Assembly: GCA_038087015.1 (NCBI GenBank) | Contig: JASBNA010000020.1 | Location: 310,001-374,000, forward strand | Direction of reading: 5' to 3' | Length of the DNA: 64,000 bases | Origin: Cerrena zonata | Lineage: Eukaryota; Basidiomycota; Agaricomycetes; Polyporales; Cerrenaceae | Shown here: positions 24,831 through 37,177 of the stretch, in pieces | Layout of the letters: each line of letters begins with the position of its first letter | How positions within the stretch are numbered: the stretch's first letter is position 1 | Made by a program: the position numbers and the translations under genes | The notes under the pieces: generated by a model | Seen by the model: only the letters and a program-made list of their open reading frames with translations | What the model was told of the DNA's origin: nothing | The model's database searches: none

Positions 24831-27134
24831 CCCATAGCCATAGGCCAGGAGGCTGTGTTAATTAAGCACGAGGAGGGGAAGTGGGCGTTCGAGAGATGTC
24901 GTCTGTCAACAAACTCGGGGGAAATACCGCAGATGTAGCGCCTGTTATCACGGAAACGGAGAGTTCCTGTGCTCAAAGGTTGTATAGATGGAAGCATAGC
25001 ATTGTAAGCATAGTGGCGGGACTGAAGAGTAAGGAACGGCTGTCTTCCTTGAGGTCTGTGAAGGAGACTAGATTGCGTTTATTTTTAGACCGTGAAAGGT
25101 ACTTATGACACGTGTTTCCTAATCTGGAAAGGTCTTCCCCATTTTGGTATCATCTAGTACTCTCATCTCGCCAGTGTCGCCCGCTACAAGACTCGGCGGG
25201 AAAGATACACTGCAGCTAGTACCTGTACGAGAATCATTAACTATCTCTTAATTATTCTCGACAACCCCTCCAAGTTTTACGGATATGGACCTACGAGTCC
25301 GATTCGACGGAAACATAGGTATACAACAGAGGAATCATCCTTGGCCTTTTGTGAGACTCTCCACCAGGGATTTATGTAACGATATTAGAGTTTGTATTAC
25401 CTCTGAACTTCTGGAACAAATACTTCGTTCTGCACCAAAGTCATCAAGCTGGAATCTAACAAACTCCCCTCGTACGATGCTTAACTAGCGTATATTGCCC
25501 TTTACAGTAGTAGAGTATAATTGGAACCATGGTATATGCGGTAGTATAGTGTGCACTGCCCATTTGAAGAGTGATATGGTTAGAAGACTCATTGCGGCAG
25601 TGGAGAGCGTTCGACATGACAGTGCGCGTGACATAAGTGCAAACGGTACGATTTGGTCTGAAAAGGTGCAGAGGCGGGACTCACAACGTTGACGGCACGC
25701 GTTGGTGCAAGAATGGAGAGGCCACTACTCTGCACAGCCGTGCATGTCACGCGAGCTCCGCGTGTATTGAACAGCATTTGCTGAAGACAAGGAGACCCTT
25801 ACATGGATAGAATAGACGACTGCGAGGAGGAAGAACGCCCCCGAGAAGCAGTTGTGTCATTTGTAAATAGCTTTAGTGGCTCATAGGATAGGCGGAGTCA
25901 TGACTAAGAGGTAGGAAAGGAACACTCCTAGCTTCTCGAGATCGCATAGCCCCAGTATATATATAGTAAAGTACACAAGTAAGGGAGATCGCGATAGATC
26001 TACCAGTGTCACGGAACGAACATCCGTAAGGCAGACTCGTTACTCTAACGTCCAACAACAGTTTTGGACTACTTAGCCGTCTGACATGTCCCAGAGTCCT
26101 GCAAACATAGTATTGAAGCTAGGATTGAGTTACTCTGAGGAGATACAGACAAGGATGCGGTAGTCCCTCGACACTGTACATGGTAGGTATTGGCAAGCTA
26201 ACTAGCAGTGTCTAGACTATGTTCCGAGGACACACGAGAGGCTGCCGATGGGTGAGAACACAAACAAGCCACCTATTGAACGTGACATGGCACATCACAA
26301 CGTGGTGATAGAGAAATGATCGCAACCCCTTGTAGCGGAACGGAGAAACGATATCAAGGTCGTGACAAACAATATCATTCGAGTGTTTCCTGAATGGTTG
26401 TGACTGTCTGAGAGATATCTTCTCGTCTTTCGACCAATTTAGGAAATTCTTGTCATCTCGTTTGATCAGCGCTCGAATAATCTTAGACGTCGACGTCGAT
26501 GTCCGCAAAACAAAATCTGCATAAATATAACCCTTGTATGTCACAATTCGAGTCTAAACACCGCTCTAACAGTATATTCTGCAGTTATATCTCATAGCAT
26601 GTGAATTCAGCTCAAACAAGAAGGCCCCCTTAGGTAGGTTAATTCACCGCAAACCGAGTCGTTCCGCACGAACATCTCCGTCATACAGACACTTTAGCTT
26701 CGAGCCACCTGCTTGGTAACAACGATTGCGACCCTCCGTTATACCTCCCTGTCGCTCCCCTCCCCTCCCTCTTCCTCTCCAGTTCTTCAGCTTCGCTCTG
26801 TCTAGGGGTCATGTCTAGATCTCAGCCTGAGGGACGGACGGACCACCACACTCACCCACCGAACTCTGTGCTTCGCACACCTAGTCATACCGTTCAACTA
26901 GGATACTAGGGTTTTTATGGCTATGCTCCGAATTGCAGGGTCCTCTTCCACCCATGATCATATCGCTGTACACCCCCGGAGGAACCCCAGACCTCATATG
27001 CATCTCTGTTACTATCTGAGGTGCTACGGGTGAACTACCAGGACCCTTTCCATAGCATCCCCTTTTTGTCTTGGACATTCCCCCCCGTAACCGTCATAAT
27101 CATGACTGTGCCACTCTTGAGTCATAGCTTGGGC
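24831..27134. other. 2.3-kb gene-poor stretch
   Basis: Short ORFs only (for example 24881-25108 and 25285-25488) without motifs. A C-rich tract lies at 26725-26850 and a TATATATA run near 25955. Nothing supportable as a gene. Confidence 0.45.
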
Positions 27135-27142
27135 TATATAAG
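27135..27142 (+). promoter_or_regulatory. TATA box of the DUF6699 gene at 27270
   Basis: TATATAAG 128-135 bp upstream of the ATG, followed by a pyrimidine-rich leader. Confidence 0.45.
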
Positions 27143-27269
27143 CGATTGAGCTTAGGCAAAGAGGATCCTGTCTCATCTAAGTATCGCCAGTAGTCCATTG
27201 CCACACCCTTACCCTTACATTTTTTCCCCGTTGACTTAATTCTGAATCCTTACCACATACTCTATCAAC

Positions 27270-27917
27270 ATGCAACGACATATTCACTATCCGGAGGCCC
27301 TCGAGCCTTTCATGGCAGAGACGGCCGCCGAGCAAGCTATGAATGTGTCGCCGCCAGCATATGGTGATCTTACGCTATCACCTAATGTCGACGACTCAGG
27401 AGAAGTGGTTGACCTCGGTTATCAGTATACTCCGTACGTCTAAATCTGTATCATCACTGTCATTCCTCAGTCCTCATATTACTCTTCAAGATGGACGACA
27501 GAAGCAAAAGTCCAGCAGACTCCTGTCCTCCACCCTTCTCTCGTGAATGTGACTTTCGAATGGGATATGCATTTGGATCCGTTCGAAGATTCTAACAGCA
27601 TCTCTCTCGCACTTGCCGAGAAACCCTTTGTCACACCGATCCCAGAGAGTGTTCAAGTCTACATAGGTGGCTGGAACTTCTCTCCAGATGGTACCACCAT
27701 CGGAGACCTACTGAGAGGATTGCATGATTGTGTGATGAAACCACTCACGCCTACTGAATGCGCTGCCTTCCCCCAACAGGCAAAGCATACCCCTACGCTC
27801 CGACTCGATCAACTCGGTGATTCTCGCTTCAGGGGGTTTGAGATCGTCAACTACCTAGATGACGAGCTCTACCTGACGTTACTGACCGAGTCATCTGTCC
27901 CGAGCCAGGCCAATTGA
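27270..27917 (+). CDS. DUF6699 domain protein (short)
   Basis: Exons 27270-27433 and 27491-27917 with a 57-bp phase-2 intron (GTACGT...TTCAAG) give 196 residues. After about 55 variable residues the spliced product reads YTPWTTEAKVQQTPVLHPSLV then VTFEWDM, the opening of a DUF6699 core. It goes on to SVQVYIGGWNF, GTTIGDLLRGLHDCV and a C-terminal RFRGFEIVNYLDDELYLTLL. It is about half the size of the DUF6699 protein at 3.7 kb because it lacks the long low-complexity N-terminus. Function unknown. Confidence 0.82.
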
Positions 27918-30623
27918 ACTCCCTCCCTCTTCACTTTCGGAATATCTTCGAGTCTTTCTCTGTATTTCTCTTGATCATGACACATGTTTACGGACGCTTT
28001 GTATCACTAACAGTATACCCTCTGCTTTGAAACTCATCCCCTTCCTTATTGCGCCCCTTCCTTTCCCATGATAGCTCAAGGACATCTGTCTTGTCTTTTT
28101 CTTCATGCTTGCTTGTTTTATTGCTACTTCAAATTCGCTCTCTACTTTTTGCTGTCGTGTTGCCTCCCTCGTGTCCTCTTTTTGATTCGCGCTGTCGTAT
28201 CCATGTTATGTGTTGTATTATCTCCTGTTGTTACAATCGAATGTTGTCTTCCCCATAACAGCCTTGTAATCCAACATGTGAACGGTACAGCCGGACAAAT
28301 GCCGACAATGACGCCCACTGGTAAGCACTGGTATTTCGATCCAGTTTTCCGTGACCTTTTCCTTTACTTTGTGTCCGCTCTCCGTCATGACCAGGCGACA
28401 TTAAGTCCCTTTCACAATGTTTAAATTATACATATACTAGGCTTCAAAGCTTCATGCATCATGATCAAGCCGTGGTAGACACTGCCATGACACCCGGCCG
28501 GTACTTTCCAAACTTGACGCGGTTACTCATCGTCCGACTGGGGCTTCATCGCGACCACTTTGAGTCTCGCACATTGCTCAGCATCCCGGTTGGCATATTA
28601 GGTTTGTACTGAATGCGAGCTTGTCGGGATGCCGTACTACCCTTTGGGGTTCACAGAAAGGGGCCGGGCTTGATCGATCAAATATCTTACACAAAAGCCC
28701 ACAAAAAAACAAAAGGGTTCGCTTCAGCTTTTGCTTAGTCTCGATCACCGGCTTCGTTTGAGGCGGTTGTTTGTGTGCCGTGGATTGCAATGGACACTTG
28801 AAAGTAAGTACCACCCTTTCTGTGCCTACTTAAGTAATGACAGACTTTGATACTCCGAGTTGTCACTTGCGGGAAACCTTATTTCTACTGTGCCGGGGAT
28901 AGGGGCTGATATTCTAATTCAATAGGATTGTCGTTCTAAATTGAGAACACTGAATCCGACGGTACTGCCTTCAACTCGACATTTACTGGTCCGAGTCACC
29001 TAGGTCCAGGGCCTGATTCATTCTTTGCTGGACGATGACACGCAGGATAATGAGGCTACTTCTTTGGTGTTTATTGTTTATGTCCTGACTTGGACGTGAT
29101 TATCTTTCTCATTCTATTTCATTAGAGTCCCCGTTCACTGACACCGCACCCAGGGTGACGTTCATTCCAGGAACCTTATACACGTCTTCGGGTTGGTCCG
29201 CTTCTGTCAAGAAGAACTCGAAGCAAGCGGGTCACTTTTCACCCTCGGTGGACCTCCAGGCTCATGGATCGGGCTGCATAATGCGGTGTGTAGTTGGCAG
29301 ATAGAAGGTGTCAGTCTACTCCTTTTCCTTCCATCTTCTGCTCCAGTATCCCAATATTCAATATTCAGCCCCCGCCACCAACCTGGTTCTATATGGATGG
29401 AGGTCCGCCACCGATTGTAGCCTCCTTGACAGTCTGTGTCATCTTGAATTCAAATGGCTCTTGCTCAGTACCGTGACGGATGTGGATTGTTCACTGGAAA
29501 ACCCGGAAATAGAGCGCACAATTAACCTAAACCATATCCCTGGACGGATATTACAGAAGATCAAGATCTCTGCCGCGAATAGGACCTGTGTATAGAAATA
29601 CGTATGAGTATCCAGACTTTATCACTTCGCATCCTGCTCTGTCCACATACCCCGCATGTGGGGATTCTGCTGGCTCGCCTTCGATTCTCGTAGAAGTGGC
29701 GGCGACAATTGATTTCTCAGGCAATATTTCGGACATGGTCATATCGTCTTCGGTTAGCAGACAGCCTCACGCCGCCTCGAATGTACCAGTTACTCTCACT
29801 TCTAACACAAGAATGCGATATCTCCGGGTCATCCGATTGATTCTCTTCGCTTTCAACCGCAAAAACATGAAGCTATGCCTAAGACGTATGTTACCATTGT
29901 TGCTCTAATGAAAACGCCCCCAATTTGCACGAGAGCATACTCAGGATTCTTTTCCCGCCACCACCACGGTAATCCAACAGATAGCTGGGGCGCGGATTTG
30001 TGCCGACTCAAATATATCTTCGAACAAACGTGAGTCCCGTTATTCCTCCTAGCCGAAGGCAGTACCTCATTAATCGTTCCTCTTTCGAAAGTGGGTTGCA
30101 GCTGTGTAACAGATCACCTCAGGCTAGAACTTGGTAATGCTATGATCGTAGTATTTGACACCCATCGTCCCGACACTCCCTATGATGACTCAGGGGGGCA
30201 CTTTGCAGTATAAGTATAGGCTACTACTGTTATAGAGATACTATAGCACATATTTGACATTGTATAAACATAATTTTTCACTTCGAACACGCCGGATGTC
30301 TTGAAGCACAACTTGAAATTGTACTACTAGTAGTCCCGTTCCTGAGCGCTCAGGCATTTCACATATGCTACATTTCTCAACTGGAACCACCAAATGATCA
30401 GTCAATGTGTATGGCGGTGTACTCCCGGGTCTTTCATGTTTATTCTCATATATATATGCGTATAGGTCTTCGGTTCACTCCGCTTGTCGACCTACATTTC
30501 TCCCTGCATATACTGCCCAAGAGGACCTGAATCTCAAGCACGTCTGCCAGCTCTATATCAGAACAGGCTACAGCCCAGCCTACTTTGCGGGCCTGACATT
30601 TCTCCCCACTTTCGGGCACAGGG
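27918..30623. other. 2.7-kb stretch with a coding-like but unassignable segment
   Basis: Within 29190-29910 on the plus strand, three consecutive frames look protein-like (LVRFCQEELEASGSLFTLGG; TNLVLYGWRSATDCSLLDSL; ALSTYPACGDSAGSPSILVE), but no splice chain joins them and I do not recognise them. This could be a degraded gene. The rest shows nothing supportable. Confidence 0.35.
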
Positions 30624-32786
30624 ATGTTTCCTGCACGCCAGTCCTTAGGTAACCCAGGTCGGCCGCCCCAGAAGAAGGCCCTCATCATTGGCATCTGCTA
30701 TAGAACCAGGGAAGTCACGGAGGACTATGGACACCTGTCGGCACCTCACTCTGATGCTGAAGCTATGCGTGAAATGCTCACCCGTGCGTAATATTTCCAT
30801 GTCCCATTTACGCAACAGTAATCATGTCGATCACTCTAGGTCATTATGGCTACGAAGAACATAACGTCACCGTTATGCTAGATAGAAAAGATGTTATGGA
30901 TCAAACGCCACACCTGGCACCCACTAGAGAGCATATTGTGAGTGAGAATGAACCTTGTAGCATTGTAACCAACTTAACTCTACTTGACTTCACTAGCTTC
31001 GAGAAGTTGCCAATCTTGTGTCAGGGGCACAACCCGGTGACATATTCGTCTTCCATTGTGAGTACCTTGATGTCCACCACACTTTTTGTTTTCTGACAAC
31101 ACAGAAACAGTCTCGGGTCACTGCGATCAAATAAAATGCAAAAATGGGAGCGAGGATGACGGTTTGGACGAAGGTAGGTCATATGTAGTACTCGGACTAC
31201 TTGTCGTGAACAAACCGCATCTTTTACAGCCCTTTTACCTATGGATCACCAAGGGTTGAAGCGCGAGAACCTCATCCGTGATAATGTATGTCCTCCCTGC
31301 CGTCGTGCTAATAGCCCTATTGCTCAATATGATCCATGTTAGAAGCTGCGCAAGTTGCTTGTCAACCGGTTGCCTGTTGGCGCACATCTCACAGTGGGTA
31401 ACATTCGATCCCGTCGTTAATCTAGTGGGAGTCCTATATAACTAATATCCTGGTACATTGATAGGCATTCCTCGATTCCTGTCATTCCGGCACGTTGCTT
31501 GGTATGTCATCCCTCGTCAATCACACATCGTGTCAATGTCATTCATGAAGATCACTTCTATCTCGATTGTACAGATCTTGATCACTATGCGTGTATGAAC
31601 GGCACGTCCCCTATCTGTCCTCGGAATCTGAGAACTCAGCGTAGATCTCGATGCTCGAAAGCTGGTAAGTAAAACAGACCGTTCCACGATTGTTTTATAC
31701 TCATCGATCGATCCCGACGGCGGATTTTAGACTGTAAGTAGGGGGCTATATCTATTTTTGCATCTCAGATCGAACTGATCTATCCTATTTCATAGCTGCC
31801 AGGTCGACAGGGTCGCGAATCGTTCACTCATATGGAGTCAATGATCATGAAGTCCAGTCGCGTGAATCTTCCATCATGGAATCTTCTTCGCCGCCTGGTA
31901 CTCCCCGACGTCTGTCAGTTAGGACCCGAACCTCGTCGACGCATACTCTGGCGAATGACAAGACCGTGTCTATGGGTCAAGTAATGGACACTATCACTGA
32001 TGTGACGAATCTAAACACACCAGCGGCTGAGGGCGAGCCATCGATTTTACACGATGAAGGCAGATTCATCTTAGGGGGATAAGGAAAATAGGCGTTGTCT
32101 CTCCCCGACGCCTGATAGTCCTAGTTCTGTCAGTACATGTGGCGTCTCAACATGTTTTGGTAGTCCCACTCTACGTCCCATTGTGGTGAGCTCACTCCTT
32201 GTTTCAGTTGGTACTATTGACAAATATATTTTCCTTGTAAACAGCTCTCAATTTCTGCTTGCGAAGATAGTCAGATGGTGTGGGATGATCCTAATGACTT
32301 TTCTATGACCAAGGTATGTTTTAATTTTGGCGAACACAGCTAGCACTTATTCTTTTTCGTATGCTAGGCAGTTATCGAAGCTCTGGGTGCGTTTTCAGCT
32401 CATCTTCATATTATTTCGCAGCTTATCATATTACTGTCTTCAGAGGAAGATCGCTATCCCACGTTGCATGATCTTGTCGAGAAAGTGGCGTACGTCCTAA
32501 GCTCTTCGACCTCCATGCTGTCTCTGATAATCGTCTCTTCAGGAACCGCTTACGAAAATGTGCAACGGAACTTCACAAGTGGAGTCAAGATCGACAGAAC
32601 TCATATATGGAACGTGAAAGGGGCCGACAAGCCCTCGTACTTGCCGGAAACAACCCTCCACATGAAAACGCTCCCGCAATCGAATTAGCAGCTTACTGGA
32701 AACCACAGGTAAGATCGATTTCTCTTCTTTAAGTCGTGCGGATGCTTACTTCAGCTCAGATAGGCAGCACGAAATATATGGTATAG
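30624..32786 (+). CDS. Metacaspase copy 2 (with an in-gene frame break)
   Basis: Fourteen exons: 30624-30783, 30840-30937, 30997-31057, 31111-31173, 31230-31285, 31343-31393, 31465-31501, 31575-31664, 31796-32185, 32245-32313, 32368-32386, 32444-32489, 32543-32708, 32760-32786. Landmarks are KKALIIGICYRTRE, HYGYEEHNVTVMLD, VFHFSGHCDQ (catalytic His), DEALLPMDH, RLPVGAHLT, FLDSCHSGTLLDLDHY (catalytic Cys), a Ser-rich spacer with SMGQVMD, then SISACEDSQMVWDD, a C-terminal helix region and KPQIGSTKYMV. The frame breaks at a GGGGG run (32074-32078): the upstream frame stops at 32080-32082, while the conserved continuation (RRCLSPTPDSP) is one base out. Without one G the exon phases fit and the product is about 443 residues. 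Metacaspases are Arg/Lys-specific cysteine proteases linked to stress and cell death. Confidence 0.85.
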
Positions 32787-34889
32787 CCCTCTCTCTCTTA
32801 TGATGTCGTAAGGGAGCCATGTTGAATTTATGACTTCTCCAGAATCCGACGGAGCACCGCTTGGTCCTCTAGCCTGTCCCCCCCAACCCATACTCACATC
32901 CATCTTCATGCTTGTCAATGGACTTTCGCGGGCTTATCATCTATATGTCATGCATCTTATGAATTTCTCTCTCCAATCATATTTCAATCATCTTTCATTC
33001 AGCGTATACTACTGACCTAGTAAAGTAAAGGACTTTAGCTGGGTTGTCGTAATTGTAATATCTAAAGCAACTATTATCGTAATTACATATATACATTCTC
33101 ATAACTTTAGAACGCAACAGCTTAAATAGTACACTATGGTGGGAGGGCCGTACGAAATATGCACCGGCACTCAGCAAGCGCTCAGAAGGTTTTCTCTCTC
33201 GACCACCATCATCCTCAGGACGGCGATGTTAGACTCACTCGTCAGTTTCTCACTAAGAGCTTAGACGTCTCTCGAGGGTGGTGCTCCCTTTACTTCTACA
33301 ACGTGAGCTCTCACACAGCACCAAGCAAACATTGGAGAAACTTGACATTACCAATTTCCAGAAGTCATCGGCGGAGGGATCTCGATCCTGTATAATCTGT
33401 ACGTCTTCCAACCTTACAGCCTTAAACATCATTGAACTCAATAACATAGCACATCACAGCCTTCCCTCAAGGTGGCTCTGGATCCCCCAAAGAAGCTCGA
33501 CAACACGACCGATACTCACCGGACGTACATCTTCGAAAGGGCAGGCCAAAACGAAGCAACAATGGTACCTGGTAGCATGAACATCCAGGATGTTTTGGAA
33601 CGTTCCTGAGGGCTGTAATACACTGCCTCCTATATTGGCCACTTTCGAATCTCGAAGTCCCTCGCCATTCTCTCCAGGAAGCTTTACAATGCTTAGCCCC
33701 AGTGCTTGCCTATCCCTTCTCTTTGTGGCTTCCCTCAATCGCCTTCGACGGTACCTGTGCATGGCATGCGGTGACCCTGCCAGAGTCACCTGTCACCTGT
33801 TGCACTGAATGGAACTCTTTCTGACCTGACGCGCCCTTCTATAGACATCGCCCGCCGATATCGAACAGCATACCTCAGCTAAAAACGTTATAAAGTGATT
33901 CCTACTTTCTTAAACACTTTGGTAATCTATGCTCGCAGAAGATAACCACGTCCGCCGCAACCTCTTCCAGGAGTCATCTCAGGTCAAGTCGGTCCATGAC
34001 TAATGGCCCGGGCATGTCTCTTCCCTTTTCGTCACTACGAACGGATACACATCCTTCCGTCGAATCTTCCCCTGGACAACATGTACTGTCCTGATCACGG
34101 TGCTTACCCATCACCGCAAATAAACTGCCGGAGAACTCTCTGCTACGTTGGCGCCAACTTGGATTTCATTGAATTGTATACAGCTGGACGGACGCACTCG
34201 CTTCTCCGTATTTCTTGCCAGATGCTGTTTCTTCCGGGTCTACATCAGCGTCATCGGCTCGGTCCGTAATGCAAATGAAGACGAAGGTGTGCTTCGCTTT
34301 TACGAGATGGCAGAAAGAGTCTGCCAGTGACTATAGAGGTTTGGTACATGACATGGGTGACAGTGACAGGCTATACTGACAGTGCCCCTGTATAGTCCCT
34401 TTCGCTATGTATCACGAAACAATCTACCTAGAACATGGATTCCAAAATAAAATAAAAATATCTAAAACATTGCTTTTCCTACTCATTTCATGATATACGA
34501 GACGCTTTCATGAACAACCCTCTCCCTACACATGACATCAGCTCGATGCCTCTACACAATTAATCGATGTTCCTCCGAATGTGAATGTACTCGGCACTCC
34601 TCGCAATATTGCGATCAGGGCTGTGTATAGAACATGTTCCTCGAACTCGGTCCGCAAACTAGTCTAAAACTCTATATCTCCTTCCTCTTGACAGTATATA
34701 TACGACATGCTAAAGAGAATCTTAACTCAACACCCCTTCTTACGCCCCGCGTCATAAGCCCCTACCAAGTTAGTAGTACCAACGCTACAAGGAGTTCGTA
34801 CACCTTTTCCAAAGCGGAGGTGTGAACGCCAACCGGCTTTGGAGTGCTTGAATCGGGCTTGAGTCGCTTTGGAACGTTTCAATAACACC
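32787..34889. other. Spacer between the tandem metacaspases
   Basis: 2.1 kb. ORFs at 33454-33789 (minus), 33590-33808 and 34003-34330 (plus) overlap each other and show no motif. Nothing is called. Confidence 0.4.
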
Positions 34890-37177
34890 ATGTGCTTTAA
34901 TCCCCTCAAGTTTCCTTCAACGCTTTACCATGGAACTCATCGTAGACATCCAGTCAAGAAAGCGTTACTTATTGCCATTTCCTATGAGACCAATGCAGTG
35001 GATGGTTTCGAGAAGTTGGCGGCACCCCACGAGGATGCCGAAAGCTTCAAGCAGCTGTTAGTGGGTACGTAGCGATCAGCCAATGAGGTATATGACCACA
35101 ATTTCCTGATATTCACACTCCTGGTCCATCGGGTTGGTAGGACAGTATGGTTATAAGGCCCACAATGTCACTATAATGTCGGATGCGTCGGAGATCATGC
35201 AACGGGATGAGCACCTGGCGCCAACACGGGAGAACATCGTAAGCCGGCCTGTCTTCTTCCACAAACCATACAATGCTCATGTTTCTACCTAACAGCTTCA
35301 CGAAATTAGCAAGCTCGTGGATGGTGCACAACCCGAGGACACATTCACTTTCTACTGTAAACTATTCCATTGCAATAATTTACGTTCGACAACTCATCTA
35401 ACTGTCCTACCAAACAGTTTCAGGGCACTGCGATCAAATTGAAAGTAAAACGGGGAGCGAGGATGATGGTAAAGACGAAGGTAGAGTCCTTCCATACTAC
35501 TATAGGTGCATTAATGGCTTACATCTTTGTGTAGTCATCCTACCCTTGAACCATAATGGCTTAGGATGCGAAGAGAAGCTCATCCTGGATAATGTGCGTT
35601 CATTCTGTCACCTGTGTTGATGTGTAGTACACCATACTGACCTCAACAATGTTCCACAGAAGCTGCGTGCTATGATGGTGGACCGACTTCCACCCGGCGC
35701 ACGTCTCACAGTGAGTCACAGCTATTATCTCGCATCGAGATCTCAATTAGAAGCGTTTCCCGTCAATAGGCTATCTTCGATTCGTGCCATAGTGGCACAC
35801 TGCTCGGTACGCAGCCTTCCAGTCAATCACATATCTAGATCTAAATCTCACGTATCTGGATCTGCCTTGAATACGTCGTTATTATAGATTTAGACCACTA
35901 CAAGTGCAACAACGTCTATTATCCTTGGGTTTCGAAAGGACATCGCGGAAATAAGTCGTGTTGGCAGCGTGTCGGTATGTCACGCAAACTATCAGGCTGT
36001 TTACTGTAGGCTCATCATTTTCCCACTGGCATAAGAGCGTAGACAGGCTATTTGTACGTATGCTGCGTAATTTCCCGAGGGCATTCGGTCCTAACTTCTT
36101 GTCGTTCCCTTTCAGTAGGCAGCCCGACAGGCACTCGAATTGTTCAATCACGCAAGGTCAGCGATGGGAAAGTCTGCTCGCGCGAATCCTCTATCGTTGT
36201 GTTTGAAGCCTGGGGCGGGTCTACCTCGACGTATTTCTGTCAGAAGCCGGAGCTCGTCTACCCAATCACAACCTGACGCTACCTCAGTATCTATGGGTCA
36301 AGTGATGGACTCAATCAAACAGAACACCGAAGAAAACATCAGCAGTCTTGACATTCCGCCTATGGTACTAGAGGAAGAACATGATAATGTCGATCCCGAG
36401 TTCCAATTTACAATTCCCCGCTGTACGTCTCCTACTCCAGACCTGAAGTGTACCGGCGATTTTGAATGTTGTGACTCCCCTACCATGAAAGCGACGGTGG
36501 TGAGTTATGATACCATATATTGGGCGTGGTCTATACCCACTATCATGTTTGTACAGGTTTCCCTTTCTGCATGCAATGACTGGGAAATAGTTTGGGATAC
36601 TCCAGGCCAATACACTATGACAAAGGTAAGAGTACACGTCGTTTTGAATTCTCACCCCGACTCATTCGTCCTTCTAGGCTCTCATTGAAGTATTGAGTAT
36701 GGCTTCATCTTATTGGTTCTCATCGTAACCATATACTCACGTCTAATAACAGAGGAAGATTCTCAACCAGTCCTGGATGTTTTAGTGAAGAAAGTAGCGT
36801 AAGTTGGTCCTCAAAATAACGTTGCCTTATTTGACTTCGTTTTCAGTATCGACTTCACAAATGTGCCATGCAGCTACATAAGAGCAGTGGAGAGTGGAGA
36901 GAACAAATGAAGATTGAGCGACGAACTCGTCAACTCGAAGCACGATCTCGTGTGGAAAGTGACCCATCTGAATTTGTCGGAGATGAAGTGAACTTCTGGA
37001 CTCCACAGGTAATCATTTCCTTCGTTCTTGAATAGCTCATTTGCTATGGACTGATTATTTTCTCGTTTGCAGGTCGGCAGTCTCAAGCGTGTCGTGCGTT
37101 TTCTCTCATATACAACACGTACAGTTTCTGATTTATTATATCTACAGAAAATGACCGAGGATCACTTCGTTCTATGA
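34890..37177 (+). CDS. Metacaspase copy 3 (tandem paralogue of copy 2)
   Basis: Exons 34890-35064, 35141-35238, 35296-35356, 35418-35480, 35535-35593, 35660-35710, 35770-35806, 35888-35974, 36123-36499, 36557-36625, 36678-36696, 36753-36798, 36847-37008, then 37073-37093 and 37148-37177. Intron positions and phases match copy 2. Landmarks are KKALLIAISYET, QYGYKAHNVTIMSD, FYFSGHCDQ, RLPPGARLTAIFDSCHSGTLL, DLDHYKCNNVYYPW, SMGQVMD, SLSACNDWEIVWD, YRLHKCAMQLHK and PQVGSLKRV. Two places are abnormal. The exon at 36119/36123 needs a choice of acceptor to keep frame. The junction 36798/36847 is one base short, so ordinary splicing stops at 36908-36910; a weak GTAGCG donor at 36794 would keep frame. 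Confidence 0.82.
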
